Assembly (NCBI RefSeq): GCF_003148665.1
Contig: NZ_QGGQ01000003.1
Coordinates: forward strand, 421,710-485,709
DNA: 64,000 bases
Direction: 5' to 3'
From: Maribacter polysiphoniae
GTDB taxonomy: Bacteria > Bacteroidota > Bacteroidia > Flavobacteriales > Flavobacteriaceae
Shown here: piece after piece, positions 53,989 to 62,838 of the stretch
How the letters are laid out: the number at the start of each line of letters is the position of its first letter
Numbering within the stretch: the first letter of the stretch is position 1
Made by a program: the position numbers and the translations under genes
The notes under the pieces: model-generated
What the model saw: the letters and a program-made list of their open reading frames with translations, nothing else
Database searches by the model: none
What the model was told of the DNA's origin: nothing

Positions 53989-54717
53989 ATGATAACATCG
54001 AACTCCTCACCTTCTGAAATAACCCAACAAGTTAGATGTACAGAACATGTATTCAATCGCTTTGATATTAATCCGTATAATAAGAATAAGGTTTTGGACA
54101 ATACGGTATTGACCGAAGTGAATCCTGATTTTTTGGTAGATATTCTTAATGTTTTTTGTAAATATAAAGAATTGGATTCCTGTTGCTTTGAGATGTACCC
54201 AGTTCCTGTTATTTTGGATTATTTAAAGCGTTCGCATGCTTACTATATGGAAAAAATATTACCGGAAATTGGTCAAAGTATATCGATTCTACTTAGTAAT
54301 TATCCTAAATCCCATCCTTTATTGGAAATCCTGTATAAATTCTATTTTAACTATAAGGTTGATTTAAAGGAACATTTTTCAGAAGAGGAGGAAATACTAT
54401 TTTCATATGCGGAAAGCCTGTACAAGGCAAAATATTTTAAGAATGAAATTTTCTTTTTTGTTGATTTCCTGCAAAAATATTCAATCAACGATTTTATTGA
54501 TAGCCATTCGGATACCCTGGAAGGCCTAGAAAACGTAAAGCATATTTTGTTACAATATAATCCTCCCGTAACCAATAAAAGTTCTTTTAGGATGTTGGTA
54601 GGGAAGTTGGAAAATTTGGAGCATGACTTAAGGATTCATGCCTATATTGAAGATGAGATATTGGTCCCTAAACTTTATCTAATGGAGAAAAGTTTAAAAC
54701 TTGAATTCAGTAATTAA
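53989..54717 (+). CDS. RIC/hemerythrin-like di-iron protein (Fe-S repair type)
   Basis: A 242-residue helical protein with histidines spaced as in hemerythrin-like RIC (YtfE/ScdA) proteins: His83 (KRSHAYYMEKILPEI), His129 (LKEHFSEEEEILF), His173 (FIDSHSD), His212 and His217 with Glu221 (LEHDLRIHAYIEDEILVPK). RIC proteins bind a di-iron centre and repair Fe-S clusters damaged by nitric oxide or oxidants. No N-terminal DUF542 domain. Its stop codon overlaps that of the convergent AraC gene (TTAA at 54714-54717). Confidence 0.8.
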   Translation: MITSNSSPSEITQQVRCTEHVFNRFDINPYNKNKVLDNTVLTEVNPDFLVDILNVFCKYKELDSCCFEMYPVPVILDYLKRSHAYYMEKILPEIGQSISILLSNYPKSHPLLEILYKFYFNYKVDLKEHFSEEEEILFSYAESLYKAKYFKNEIFFFVDFLQKYSINDFIDSHSDTLEGLENVKHILLQYNPPVTNKSSFRMLVGKLENLEHDLRIHAYIEDEILVPKLYLMEKSLKLEFSN

Positions 54718-55700
54718 TGCTTTTTCAACTTACTGGGTAGATAGTTGTATTTTCTTTTGAAAGCGGTTGTGAAATGTTGCGGGTTTTTATATCCTATTTC
54801 ATAGGACGCCTCGGTTACGGTATACCCCTTTTCAAGAATCAATTTTTTAGCCTTTACCATTCGCAATTCCGTCAGATAGGAGAAAATGGGCATACCGAAA
54901 ACCAGTTTAAAATTCTGCTTGAGTTTGAATTGATTGATACCCGTAATTTGGGAAAGCTCTAATATTGTGGGCGGATTCTTAAGATTCTTTTTAATTATGG
55001 TTTCCGCTTTAAGGATATTTAAATAATCGTCTTCGGTTATATTTTTCTCCTGATAAGTTTTCTTGTTTTTTAAACTATCAAAAAATAGCGTTAATATTTC
55101 GGTGATCTTTGATTCTAAATAGGCCTTTTTTATGGCGCCTTCGTAGGTGCAATTGATTATTTCATCTATAATGAACTGCAATTGTGAAGTAATGGGTTTG
55201 CTATGTTTCCACATTAAAAATGGGATGTCTCTTTCAAGGGCATCACCAAAACTGGAACTTACCGCTCTATAGGAATGGCCAAATACCCGTTTTAAATAAT
55301 CTTTTGTAAAAAGAATTTCCAAGGTATTTCGTTTGTAACAATCATACCGTAATTTTCCCTTTACCATAGGTAGAAAAAAGAAATTATAATGGCCATTGGG
55401 AATCTTCACAGCTACACTTCTATCGTTTTTCGGTGTGTAATGGCTGTTCCCTTCAATTTCAAAATGCATTTTAAAAAAAGGGAAATTATGTTCAACATCA
55501 ATAATTAAAGGTGGGTTTATTTTTCCTTTTCTGATGCTTATTTTTATGCCATCCAAAAAAATCTCCTTGGTTTCACCTTTTACCAAGGAACTGCTGCTAA
55601 CCACTGTTTCTTCCCTTAATTCTTCGGATTTAAATCCTTTTGGATAGTTTCTGACTATTGTTTTTTCCGTAAATGAGGAACTTTTTAAAGTAGATTTCAT
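54714..55700 (-). CDS. AraC-family regulator, PchR-like
   Basis: 328 residues. The C-terminal two-helix AraC DNA-binding domain (~225-325) shows TILELSQITGINQFKLKQNF, FSYLTELRMVKAKKLILEKG and YEIGYKNPQHFTTAFKRKY. The N-terminal part resembles the siderophore-sensing domain of PchR. It is divergent from the siderophore receptor gene (115-nt gap), so it probably activates that receptor when the ferric siderophore is present. Confidence 0.9.
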   Translation of the reverse strand: MKSTLKSSSFTEKTIVRNYPKGFKSEELREETVVSSSSLVKGETKEIFLDGIKISIRKGKINPPLIIDVEHNFPFFKMHFEIEGNSHYTPKNDRSVAVKIPNGHYNFFFLPMVKGKLRYDCYKRNTLEILFTKDYLKRVFGHSYRAVSSSFGDALERDIPFLMWKHSKPITSQLQFIIDEIINCTYEGAIKKAYLESKITEILTLFFDSLKNKKTYQEKNITEDDYLNILKAETIIKKNLKNPPTILELSQITGINQFKLKQNFKLVFGMPIFSYLTELRMVKAKKLILEKGYTVTEASYEIGYKNPQHFTTAFKRKYNYLPSKLKKH

Positions 55701-55760
55701 AAGATACTTTTTACGGCTTTTTTAATACTATTCGCGTAGGTGAAATTATCAATTATTAAA

Positions 55761-55768
55761 TACTTTTG
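55761..55768 (+). promoter_or_regulatory. Bacteroidota-type -7 element of the siderophore receptor
   Basis: TACTTTTG matches the TAnnTTTG consensus and lies 55 bp before the ATG, just upstream of the candidate iron operator. A clear -33 element was not found. Confidence 0.5.
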
Positions 55769-55776
55769 CAAGCATT

Positions 55777-55795
55777 ATTTAAATTCAATCTAAAT
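55777..55795. promoter_or_regulatory. Candidate iron operator upstream of the siderophore receptor
   Basis: ATTTAAATT-C-AATCTAAAT is a 9-1-9 palindrome with eight of nine positions paired. It shares the half AATCTAAAT and the following AAAA with the heme-promoter site at 50053. Its place right after the -7 element fits repression at the transcription start. Confidence 0.65.
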
Positions 55796-55815
55796 AAAAA
55801 CAAATTAAATATATT

Positions 55816-58197
55816 ATGAATTCATCAAAAATGATCAGGATTTTATTGGGACTATTTATTTTAGTTTCGATGGGAATTGGATATGCCCAGCAGCCTAAAG
55901 GGAGCATTAAAGGGAAGGTGTTGACATCGGATAATGTGCCCGCAGAGTATATCAATATAATCTTAAAATCTACCAACAAAGGGACAACTACGAATATGGA
56001 AGGGTTTTATCGACTTAATAATATTCCATACGGAAATTATACTTTGGAGTTTTCATTGATTGGTATGCAGAGTAAATCAGTGGAAGTCCAGGTAAATGCC
56101 TCGGAAATTCAGGTTGAGGATGTTGTTCTAAATGAGAATCAAGAAGAATTGGACGAAGTTATTATCATAGCGGAACGGCTAAATCAATTTGCACAGAAAG
56201 AATCAGAGTACGTCGCCAAGGTTCCATTGAAGAACATAAATAATCCACAATCGTATTCCATAGTTACGGGTGCACTCTTAAATGAGCAGGTTACCACCGA
56301 TTTGCCATCTGCATTCAAGAGTATTACAGGTGGTGGGTACGTAGAGTCCAATGATGGCAACGTAAGCGTTTACTTAAGGGGATTCAGGTCAGATGTACAC
56401 TTAAGAAATGGAGGAATTGCTTGGGTAAAGGCTCCATTGGATCCTCAAAATATAGAACGCATAGAACTGGTTAAAGGACCTGGTTCATTGTTTTATGGCG
56501 CCAATGTCAATAATATCGCCAATTATGGAGGTGTTGTAAATAAAGTAACCAAACAAGCTTATGATGGTAAAAAATTAGAGCTGGGCTATACCACAGGAAG
56601 ATGGGAACAGAATAGGGCTACCGTTGATTTTAATACCGTATTGGATAAGGATGAGAACGTTTTTTTTAGATTGAACGCGGCCTATAATTCAGAAAACAGT
56701 TTTCAAGATCAAGGGATTGTAAGGGAATTTATGTTGGCTCCATCATTGACGTTCAATGTATCGGATCGGCTTACCGCTAAAGTAAATATGGAGTATAATC
56801 AGAGTAAACGAAATTTATATTTTGCAAGTGGTGTTAGTCCTTCGCTTATTTCTGATAGCGTGGATAGTTGGGATGACTTGAAATGGGATTATAATACAAG
56901 TTATGGGTCAAATGAAATGGCAGGTTATTTTGCTTCTACCGTATTGCAGGTACTATTGGATTATAAATTATCCGACTCATGGACTTCTAAAACAACATTT
57001 ACCAACGCAGATCTTTATACGGATGCCAATTATTTACGTCGCGTAATGTCAGACGAATATACAGTAAGTAGATATTACCTTCAATTAGACCCAAGGGAAT
57101 CCGGGAACACACATATTCAGCAAGATTTTTTAAATGTTCTTGAAGGTGGGAAACTGGACAACAAATTCGTTACTGGAGTCAGTTATCTCAACAATTATGA
57201 TGATACCCAACGTACGGGTGTTTGGAATGCGGTTGATCCTATAGATGTAAACAATCCTGTAATAACAGGTAGGACAAACGAACAGTTTGAAGCTACCCTT
57301 GCGGATCAAACAAAAAACAAGACCATAACAAAATTCGAAACATTAGGGTTTTATGCTTTTGATGCACTTACCTTAAATGACGAGATTACCCTTGCTGCGG
57401 GATTGCGATTTGATCGATATATGGGTAAGAACACCGTATCCAACGGTTCTGAATTAAGTAATGGATATAACCAAAATGCGCTGAGTACAAAATTGGGACT
57501 GGCCTATAATCCGTTCAAAGATAAGGCATCCCTTTTTGTAAACTATATGGATGGATTGACCAATAATGCACCATCGGATGATGGTACCGGAGAAATCATT
57601 ACTTGGGATGCAGAAAGGGCAAAACAATTTGAGGTTGGCACAAAATTGAACTTTTTCAGTGGAAAACTAAAAAGTACCATTAGCTATTATAATATAAGCA
57701 TAGATAATGATATCATATCAAATGAGAATGGTGTCAGTGTACAGGAAGGGGAAACATTGAGTAAAGGATTTGAGGTAGATTTAATAGCGAATCCTTTTCC
57801 TGGGTTCAATGTCGTTGCAGGCTATACCAAGAACAATGCAACATTGGAAAAGGTTAGCTCTGGTAGTGAAAATATAGTTGGAAATAGTTTAACGTATACC
57901 CCAGAAACTGTTTGGAACTTTTGGTTGAGTTACCATGTATTCAAAGGCAAGGCCAGTGGTCTGGGCTTTGGGTTTGGGGCGAATCATATAAGCGAAATAT
58001 ATAATAGTACCTCCAATAATTTCGGCTCTGATGCCTACACTACTTTTGATAGTACGGTTTTTTATAAAAAAGACAATTATAAAATCAGTTTTAAGGTTGA
58101 TAATCTCTTTGACAAGGAATACTACAATGGTTATGGAATACCACAAAAACCATTTAATTTTAGGGTAGGTCTTACCTATAATGTTTTTAACTATTAA
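55816..58197 (+). CDS. TonB-dependent siderophore receptor (FhuA/FpvA type)
   Basis: 793 residues. Signal peptide (LFILVSMGIGYAQQ), carboxypeptidase-like domain (~30-110: GSIKGKVLTSDNVPAEYINI, YTLEFSLIGMQSKSVEVQV), then plug with DEVIIIAERL, SAFKSITGGGYVESNDG, VYLRGFRSD and IERIELVKGPGSLFYG, and a barrel closing FNFRVGLTYNVFNY. The YLRGF motif marks the siderophore group. It is regulated by the divergent AraC protein and the 9-1-9 site, and works with the esterase and the (broken) PepSY gene downstream. Confidence 0.92.
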   Translation: MNSSKMIRILLGLFILVSMGIGYAQQPKGSIKGKVLTSDNVPAEYINIILKSTNKGTTTNMEGFYRLNNIPYGNYTLEFSLIGMQSKSVEVQVNASEIQVEDVVLNENQEELDEVIIIAERLNQFAQKESEYVAKVPLKNINNPQSYSIVTGALLNEQVTTDLPSAFKSITGGGYVESNDGNVSVYLRGFRSDVHLRNGGIAWVKAPLDPQNIERIELVKGPGSLFYGANVNNIANYGGVVNKVTKQAYDGKKLELGYTTGRWEQNRATVDFNTVLDKDENVFFRLNAAYNSENSFQDQGIVREFMLAPSLTFNVSDRLTAKVNMEYNQSKRNLYFASGVSPSLISDSVDSWDDLKWDYNTSYGSNEMAGYFASTVLQVLLDYKLSDSWTSKTTFTNADLYTDANYLRRVMSDEYTVSRYYLQLDPRESGNTHIQQDFLNVLEGGKLDNKFVTGVSYLNNYDDTQRTGVWNAVDPIDVNNPVITGRTNEQFEATLADQTKNKTITKFETLGFYAFDALTLNDEITLAAGLRFDRYMGKNTVSNGSELSNGYNQNALSTKLGLAYNPFKDKASLFVNYMDGLTNNAPSDDGTGEIITWDAERAKQFEVGTKLNFFSGKLKSTISYYNISIDNDIISNENGVSVQEGETLSKGFEVDLIANPFPGFNVVAGYTKNNATLEKVSSGSENIVGNSLTYTPETVWNFWLSYHVFKGKASGLGFGFGANHISEIYNSTSNNFGSDAYTTFDSTVFYKKDNYKISFKVDNLFDKEYYNGYGIPQKPFNFRVGLTYNVFNY

Positions 58198-58211
58198 CTA
58201 AGAAAATGAAA

Positions 58212-58243
58212 AGAGGACATTGCTCGGGAATGTTCTCTTTTTT
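58212..58243 (+). terminator. Hairpin after the siderophore receptor
   Basis: AGAGGACATT / AATGTTCTCT (one G-T pair) with a 7-nt loop, then a run of six T. It attenuates or ends transcription before the esterase gene 31 nt further on. Confidence 0.8.
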
Positions 58244-58273
58244 AATATATAATAAAGCTATTAATTTAAGAGA

Positions 58274-59320
58274 ATGAAGATTTTCATCGCATGTATATTG
58301 TTTTTAGCATCCTTAACCTCTTATGCCCAGAAGATAGAAATAGGAGCTATCGAAATCATATATTCCGAGATTCTTCAGGAAGAAAGGGAATACTGGATAT
58401 ATTTGCCAGAGCACTATTCAGATGAAAAATACAAAGAACAAGAGTATCCCATCATATATCTTTTGGACGGTGAAAAGTATTTTCATGTCGTTTCAGGTAT
58501 TGTAAACAATTTTTCAAGTGGTTATTATCCCATAATGCCAGAGTGTATTGTGGTCGCCATCAAAAACACCAATAGGGCAAGGGATTTAACGCCAACCACT
58601 ATGGCTGATATGGGTTACGAAAGTGGAGGGTCAAGTAAGTTTGAATATTTTATCACAAAGGAATTGATGGCCAAAATCAATGGGACATATAGGACAATGG
58701 ACTATAAAATTCTTATGGGGCATTCTTTTGGGGGACTATTTACCATGAACGCTTTATTCAAAAAGGCAAACAGTTTTAATGCCTATGTGGCCATTGACCC
58801 AAGTTTATGGTGGGATGATGCGCTATTTGTTAAAGGGCTGGGAGATAAATTGCACTGGTTGGATTTTGATAAAAGAACCTTGTTCCTGGCAAATGCAAAT
58901 TCATTGGGTTATCCCAAAAAAGCGGGAAAACAAGATAATGCCCATTTTAAGGCAAAAGAAATGGCAATAAAGAAAATGAACGCTAATATTCCGAAAAATT
59001 TAAACCTAAATATTAAAACATATCCCGAAGAAGACCACGGAAGCGTTGTTTTACCCTCTATAATAGATGCATTTCGATTTATATTCAAAGGGTATAGGGC
59101 CAATGCAAAGGAAGTTATGAAAAATCCAGCTTTACTTCGAACACATTATCAAGAAGTGTCCGATAAGTTGGGATTTGATTTCAAACCCCAATGTGCGTAT
59201 ATAGATGGCATAGTTGATTTGCTAATAGAAAGACATCAATTGGAAAAAGCCGAAATTCTAAATCATTTGAATATGGATTTATATCCCACCAATAAATATC
59301 TGCAAGAAAAGTTTGATTAA
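58274..59320 (+). CDS. Secreted esterase-D-family hydrolase, siderophore-esterase-like
   Basis: A 348-residue protein with a signal peptide (SLTSYAQ). Alpha/beta-hydrolase of the PF00756 type: nucleophile Ser151 in MGHSFGGLFT, His255 in EEDHGSVV, and the oxyanion strand EYPIIYLLDGEKYF. Family members include Fes/IroE siderophore esterases and S-formylglutathione hydrolases. Downstream of a siderophore receptor, periplasmic opening of an ester siderophore is the likely role. A helical C-terminal tail (~270-348) resembles TPR ends seen in similar proteins. Confidence 0.82.
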   Translation: MKIFIACILFLASLTSYAQKIEIGAIEIIYSEILQEEREYWIYLPEHYSDEKYKEQEYPIIYLLDGEKYFHVVSGIVNNFSSGYYPIMPECIVVAIKNTNRARDLTPTTMADMGYESGGSSKFEYFITKELMAKINGTYRTMDYKILMGHSFGGLFTMNALFKKANSFNAYVAIDPSLWWDDALFVKGLGDKLHWLDFDKRTLFLANANSLGYPKKAGKQDNAHFKAKEMAIKKMNANIPKNLNLNIKTYPEEDHGSVVLPSIIDAFRFIFKGYRANAKEVMKNPALLRTHYQEVSDKLGFDFKPQCAYIDGIVDLLIERHQLEKAEILNHLNMDLYPTNKYLQEKFD

Positions 59321-59332
59321 GCCTTGAACACT

Positions 59333-60490
59333 ATGAGAAAATACACATTTAGGAAATTGATGAATGACTTACACCTATGGTTAGGTGTTGGTAGTGGTAT
59401 AATATTATTTATTGTGTGTTTTACGGGTTGTATTTTGGCTTTTGAGAAAGAGATTGTGTTCTTATTTGATAAAGAAGATTATTATTCAGAAAAGATTGGG
59501 AATAGAGTTCCTTTTGATAGGCTCATTGATTCCTTGGAGGGAAATGATACCATAGTAAAGGATTTTATTTTTTATGGTGAAGAAAATAGAAATCACCAGT
59601 TTACCTTGCTTACAAAAAAGCAGATTGAAAAAAGTAAGGGATAGCCTGTAAGGGGTACAACGGTTAGCATAAATCCTTATTCAGGGAAACAAGTGATTGC
59701 GGTAGGTAAGACAAAGACATTTATGCATACCATGGAAGAATTACATCGCTATCTTCTGTTGGATAGTAAATGGGGAAGGCCCATTGTAGGTGTCAGTACC
59801 ATTATATTCGTGTTTATGTGTCTTTCTGGATTGATATTATGGTTTCCAAAAAAACTTAAAAAATTCAGGAATTGGAAAGTTTGGAAACAGGGTTTTACCA
59901 TTAAGACCAAGGGAAGTTGGAAACGTATAAATTATGATTTTCACAATACCTTCGGTTTTTATGCATTGCTGCCCATGTTACTTATGGGGCTTACCGGACT
60001 CTTGTGGTCATTTACATGGTATTATGATGGTTTGGAAAGGGTTTTGGGGGATAAATTAGGGAAATCTAGATTTGATAAAACTATAACTATTGATGATTCC
60101 AGTGAATATCAAGACAAAGCTATCCTGGATTTTAATACACTCCTTAAGAAAACAGATAGTATATTACCTTATTCGAATGCTGCAACTAGGGTTACACTGC
60201 CATTATCCCTTGACCAAAGTATAATGATTCGAAAGATCAGCAATGAATTTTTGGCCTTTAATGCCGCTGATAAGCTTCAATTCAACCCCCATACCAACAA
60301 TCTTGTTTCTGCCATATACTTTAAGGATGAGTCAATCGGTTCAAAAATAGCGGGTCTGATCCGAGGGATTCATGTAGGGGATTTTGCAGGTTTGACAACC
60401 AAAATCATCTATTTTATTTGCTGTTTGATTGCCACTTCCCTGCCTATTACTGGAACCTTAATTTGGATCAATAAAATGAAGAAAAAGTAG
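59333..60490 (+). pseudogene. PepSY-TM iron-uptake-associated protein interrupted by one in-frame stop
   Basis: The ATG at 59333 opens a PepSY-associated membrane protein (LMNDLHLWLGVGSGIILFIV). The frame is broken only by TAG at 59642-59644 and then continues in the same frame to TAA at 60488-60490. The joined product would be ~385 residues with four helices and the typical motifs INPYSGKQV, MEELHRYLL, WGRPIVGVSTIIFVFM, HNTFGFYALLPMLLMGLTGL and RGIHVGDFAG. Such proteins accompany siderophore receptors and may reduce ferric siderophores. A single nonsense change (or a sequencing error) splits it. A new start at 59693 could give a shorter protein lacking the first helix. Confidence 0.85.
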
Positions 60491-61668
60491 ATGGATGTAA
60501 AACCCAATCAGTTTAAATAGTTGCGTACATTTAATGAACGGTTATCTAAAATATTTCATCACTCTTTTTTTGAATTGGGAATGTAAGCGTCCTAAAAAGG
60601 ATAAGTCGTTTTATCGATTTTATTCTAATAAAGGCGTACATAGTTGTATTTTAAAGTTTAAACTGACCCGTGTCGCTATACTTTGTAATGCAGAGCAAAG
60701 CCCCGCCCACTGGAAATCTATTTCATCGCCGATAAACCAAATCACTTTAATTGCGCAAAAAGACCTAATCAATACAGTTTTGGATATGGTACGTTTGGAA
60801 AGAAAACGTTGGGCATCAATGGGCGGGTCACTTGACCACTTTCACCGGTACCTGGTATCTTTTAAATTTAAACATACTAAGCACTCAACGTAACTACGTT
60901 TAGTCTTACGTTGACAATGATTAAGCAAAAACCGAACAAATTGAATGAAACAAATATTAATACGATCATTAATAATATTAATTTTTCGTCGGTAATAATA
61001 ACCCTTAGAGCTATATTTCTGATTTTGGTAAGAGAATGTAAGGGAATAACATCGATTGGATTTTAATCTCAATGATTGCATTAATCGGTCCAATTTTGAG
61101 GATTATAAAAGGAACAAAACTTATTACACAAACCAACAATGAATAATCTAAGTTTTGATTTATTATTTGGCCTAATCGAAGAAAATCGCTTTGGGAATAT
61201 AACTGATGATAAGATTATGAAAAAAGTAATAATAGATTTATAACTATTGCCAACAAAGCCTCTTATGAAACGCCTTCATGTGGTTATCTAAAGTTTATAT
61301 TAAAAAAACCTCAAGGAAATTGTTAATTATTATGCTAAATCGTTTAACTTACTCTTAAATTAAAATACAATATAAAGTTTTAAGAATGAAATAGCGGTGG
61401 TTTTCAGCTAAAGGGATAAATGATTTTTCATGATAAATTTTTTTAAAACTGAAAAACCTCAAATTGTTTGTTAAATTGTAAGGAATAAACCAGAAGGTTA
61501 TAGACAATATTGTTATATTATTATGTGGTGCTTTTCGTTTTTTAATGACCTTGGGTATTTGTGACAGGACAATTGTTGAAATTATTGAAAGGATTGCTGA
61601 ATAGAACTATGATTGTTTTTTTTAGCTAAAGAAATAACCACTTATAAGCGAAGTAAGATTATTTTAAT
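60491..61668. other. 1.2-kb gene-poor stretch with weak coding-like pieces
   Basis: No recognisable gene. A 119-codon frame (60534-60893) has no domain or ribosome site. Two short overlapping frames are protein-like: 61048-61146, a hydrophobic piece (NIDWILISMIALIGPILRII), and 61139-61243, which starts at an ATG (MNNLSFDLLFGLIEENRFGN). They could be remnants or very small genes, unproven. The region is more AT-rich than its neighbours. Confidence 0.4.
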
Positions 61669-62706
61669 ATGAAGAAAAAACGCTATTCCATCACAGATAT
61701 CGCAAAGGAATTGAAGGTGTCGATTACCACGGTATCCTTTATCCTTAACGGGAAGGCAAAGGAAAAACGAATTAGTGAAGTGGTAACTAAAAAGGTTTTG
61801 GAATATGTTGAAAAAGTAGGTTATCAACCCAATTCCATCGCAAGAAGTTTAAGGACAGGGAAAAGTAGGGTTTTGGTTGTTATCGTGGAAGATATCTATT
61901 CTCAGCTGGCAAGGGTTTTAGAAGATATTGCTTATAACAAGGGGTACCGGGTATTGTTTTGTAGTAACGACAATGATGATGAAAAATCGAGAACACTTTT
62001 AAGGCTTTTTAATGAAAGACAGGTAGATGGTTACATTATAGTCCCTTCACCAGGCATCGAAAAAGAGATAAGGATGTTGAATGAAGAAGGTGTACCTGTC
62101 GTGCTTTTTGATAGGTATTTTCCCTCACTGGAAGTAAGCTGTGTTATGGCGGCCAACAACAAGGCTACTTACACTGCTGTACATCAGCTTATTAAAAATG
62201 GGTATTCGAAAATACTTTTTGTGACCATAGACTCCAAGCAAACACAAATGATGGAACGTAAGAATGGATATCTAAAGGCATTGGAAGAATATGGATTGGA
62301 TGCTAATGTCTTAGAAATTCCATATAGACTCAAAGACACAATAGAAAAAAGAAAGTTACTTAGACAACAATTGGAGAAAACAGATAGTTTTGATGCTATA
62401 TTTTTTGCTGTCAACTATTTAGCGGTATCTACTTTGAGGATTATTAAAGAGGAGTTTCCGTCTTATTTAAATTCTAAAGGATTTTTCACCTTTGATGATA
62501 ATATTCTGTTTGAATTGTTTAGTCCTTCTATTTCGGCTATTTCACAGCCGTTAAATGAGTATGGAAAACTGTTAATGGATATTATTCTTGCTAAAATTGA
62601 ATCTTCCGATCAAGATAAGGAGGATGAGTTCAGATTGCATCTTTTGAATTGTGAGATTAAATATAGGCAGAGCTCATTACCCATAAGTGAACGTACAATC
62701 GTATAA
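61669..62706 (+). CDS. LacI-family transcriptional regulator
   Basis: 345 residues. The N-terminal LacI helix-turn-helix and hinge read SITDIAKELKVSITTVSFIL and YQPNSIARSLRTGKS. The periplasmic-binding-like effector domain (~62-335) has VDGYIIVPSPGIEKEI, GVPVVLFDRYF and GFFTFDDNILFELFSP in place of the usual GFDD motif. It is convergent with the GH92 gene, which suggests control of a mannan- or glycan-related locus lying outside the window, but this is inference. Confidence 0.92.
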   Translation: MKKKRYSITDIAKELKVSITTVSFILNGKAKEKRISEVVTKKVLEYVEKVGYQPNSIARSLRTGKSRVLVVIVEDIYSQLARVLEDIAYNKGYRVLFCSNDNDDEKSRTLLRLFNERQVDGYIIVPSPGIEKEIRMLNEEGVPVVLFDRYFPSLEVSCVMAANNKATYTAVHQLIKNGYSKILFVTIDSKQTQMMERKNGYLKALEEYGLDANVLEIPYRLKDTIEKRKLLRQQLEKTDSFDAIFFAVNYLAVSTLRIIKEEFPSYLNSKGFFTFDDNILFELFSPSISAISQPLNEYGKLLMDIILAKIESSDQDKEDEFRLHLLNCEIKYRQSSLPISERTIV

Positions 62707-62838
62707 AAAATATTATTTTTTACCCTACACCACCTTGTGATTTGGAAAATATAACATTGGAAGCATGAACAGTTTCAATATTGATTGAATTACATCAAGA
62801 ACCTCAAAGTGTTTTATTACAATTATACATATTTACCC

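Noticed and set aside
59693..60490. Second half of the PepSY gene as an independent gene
   Set aside because: Same frame as the first half, continuous domain logic across the TAG; simplest reading is one interrupted gene, though reinitiation cannot be excluded.
60534..60893. 119-codon plus-strand frame as a gene
   Set aside because: No ribosome site, no domain, irregular composition; lies in a gene-poor region.
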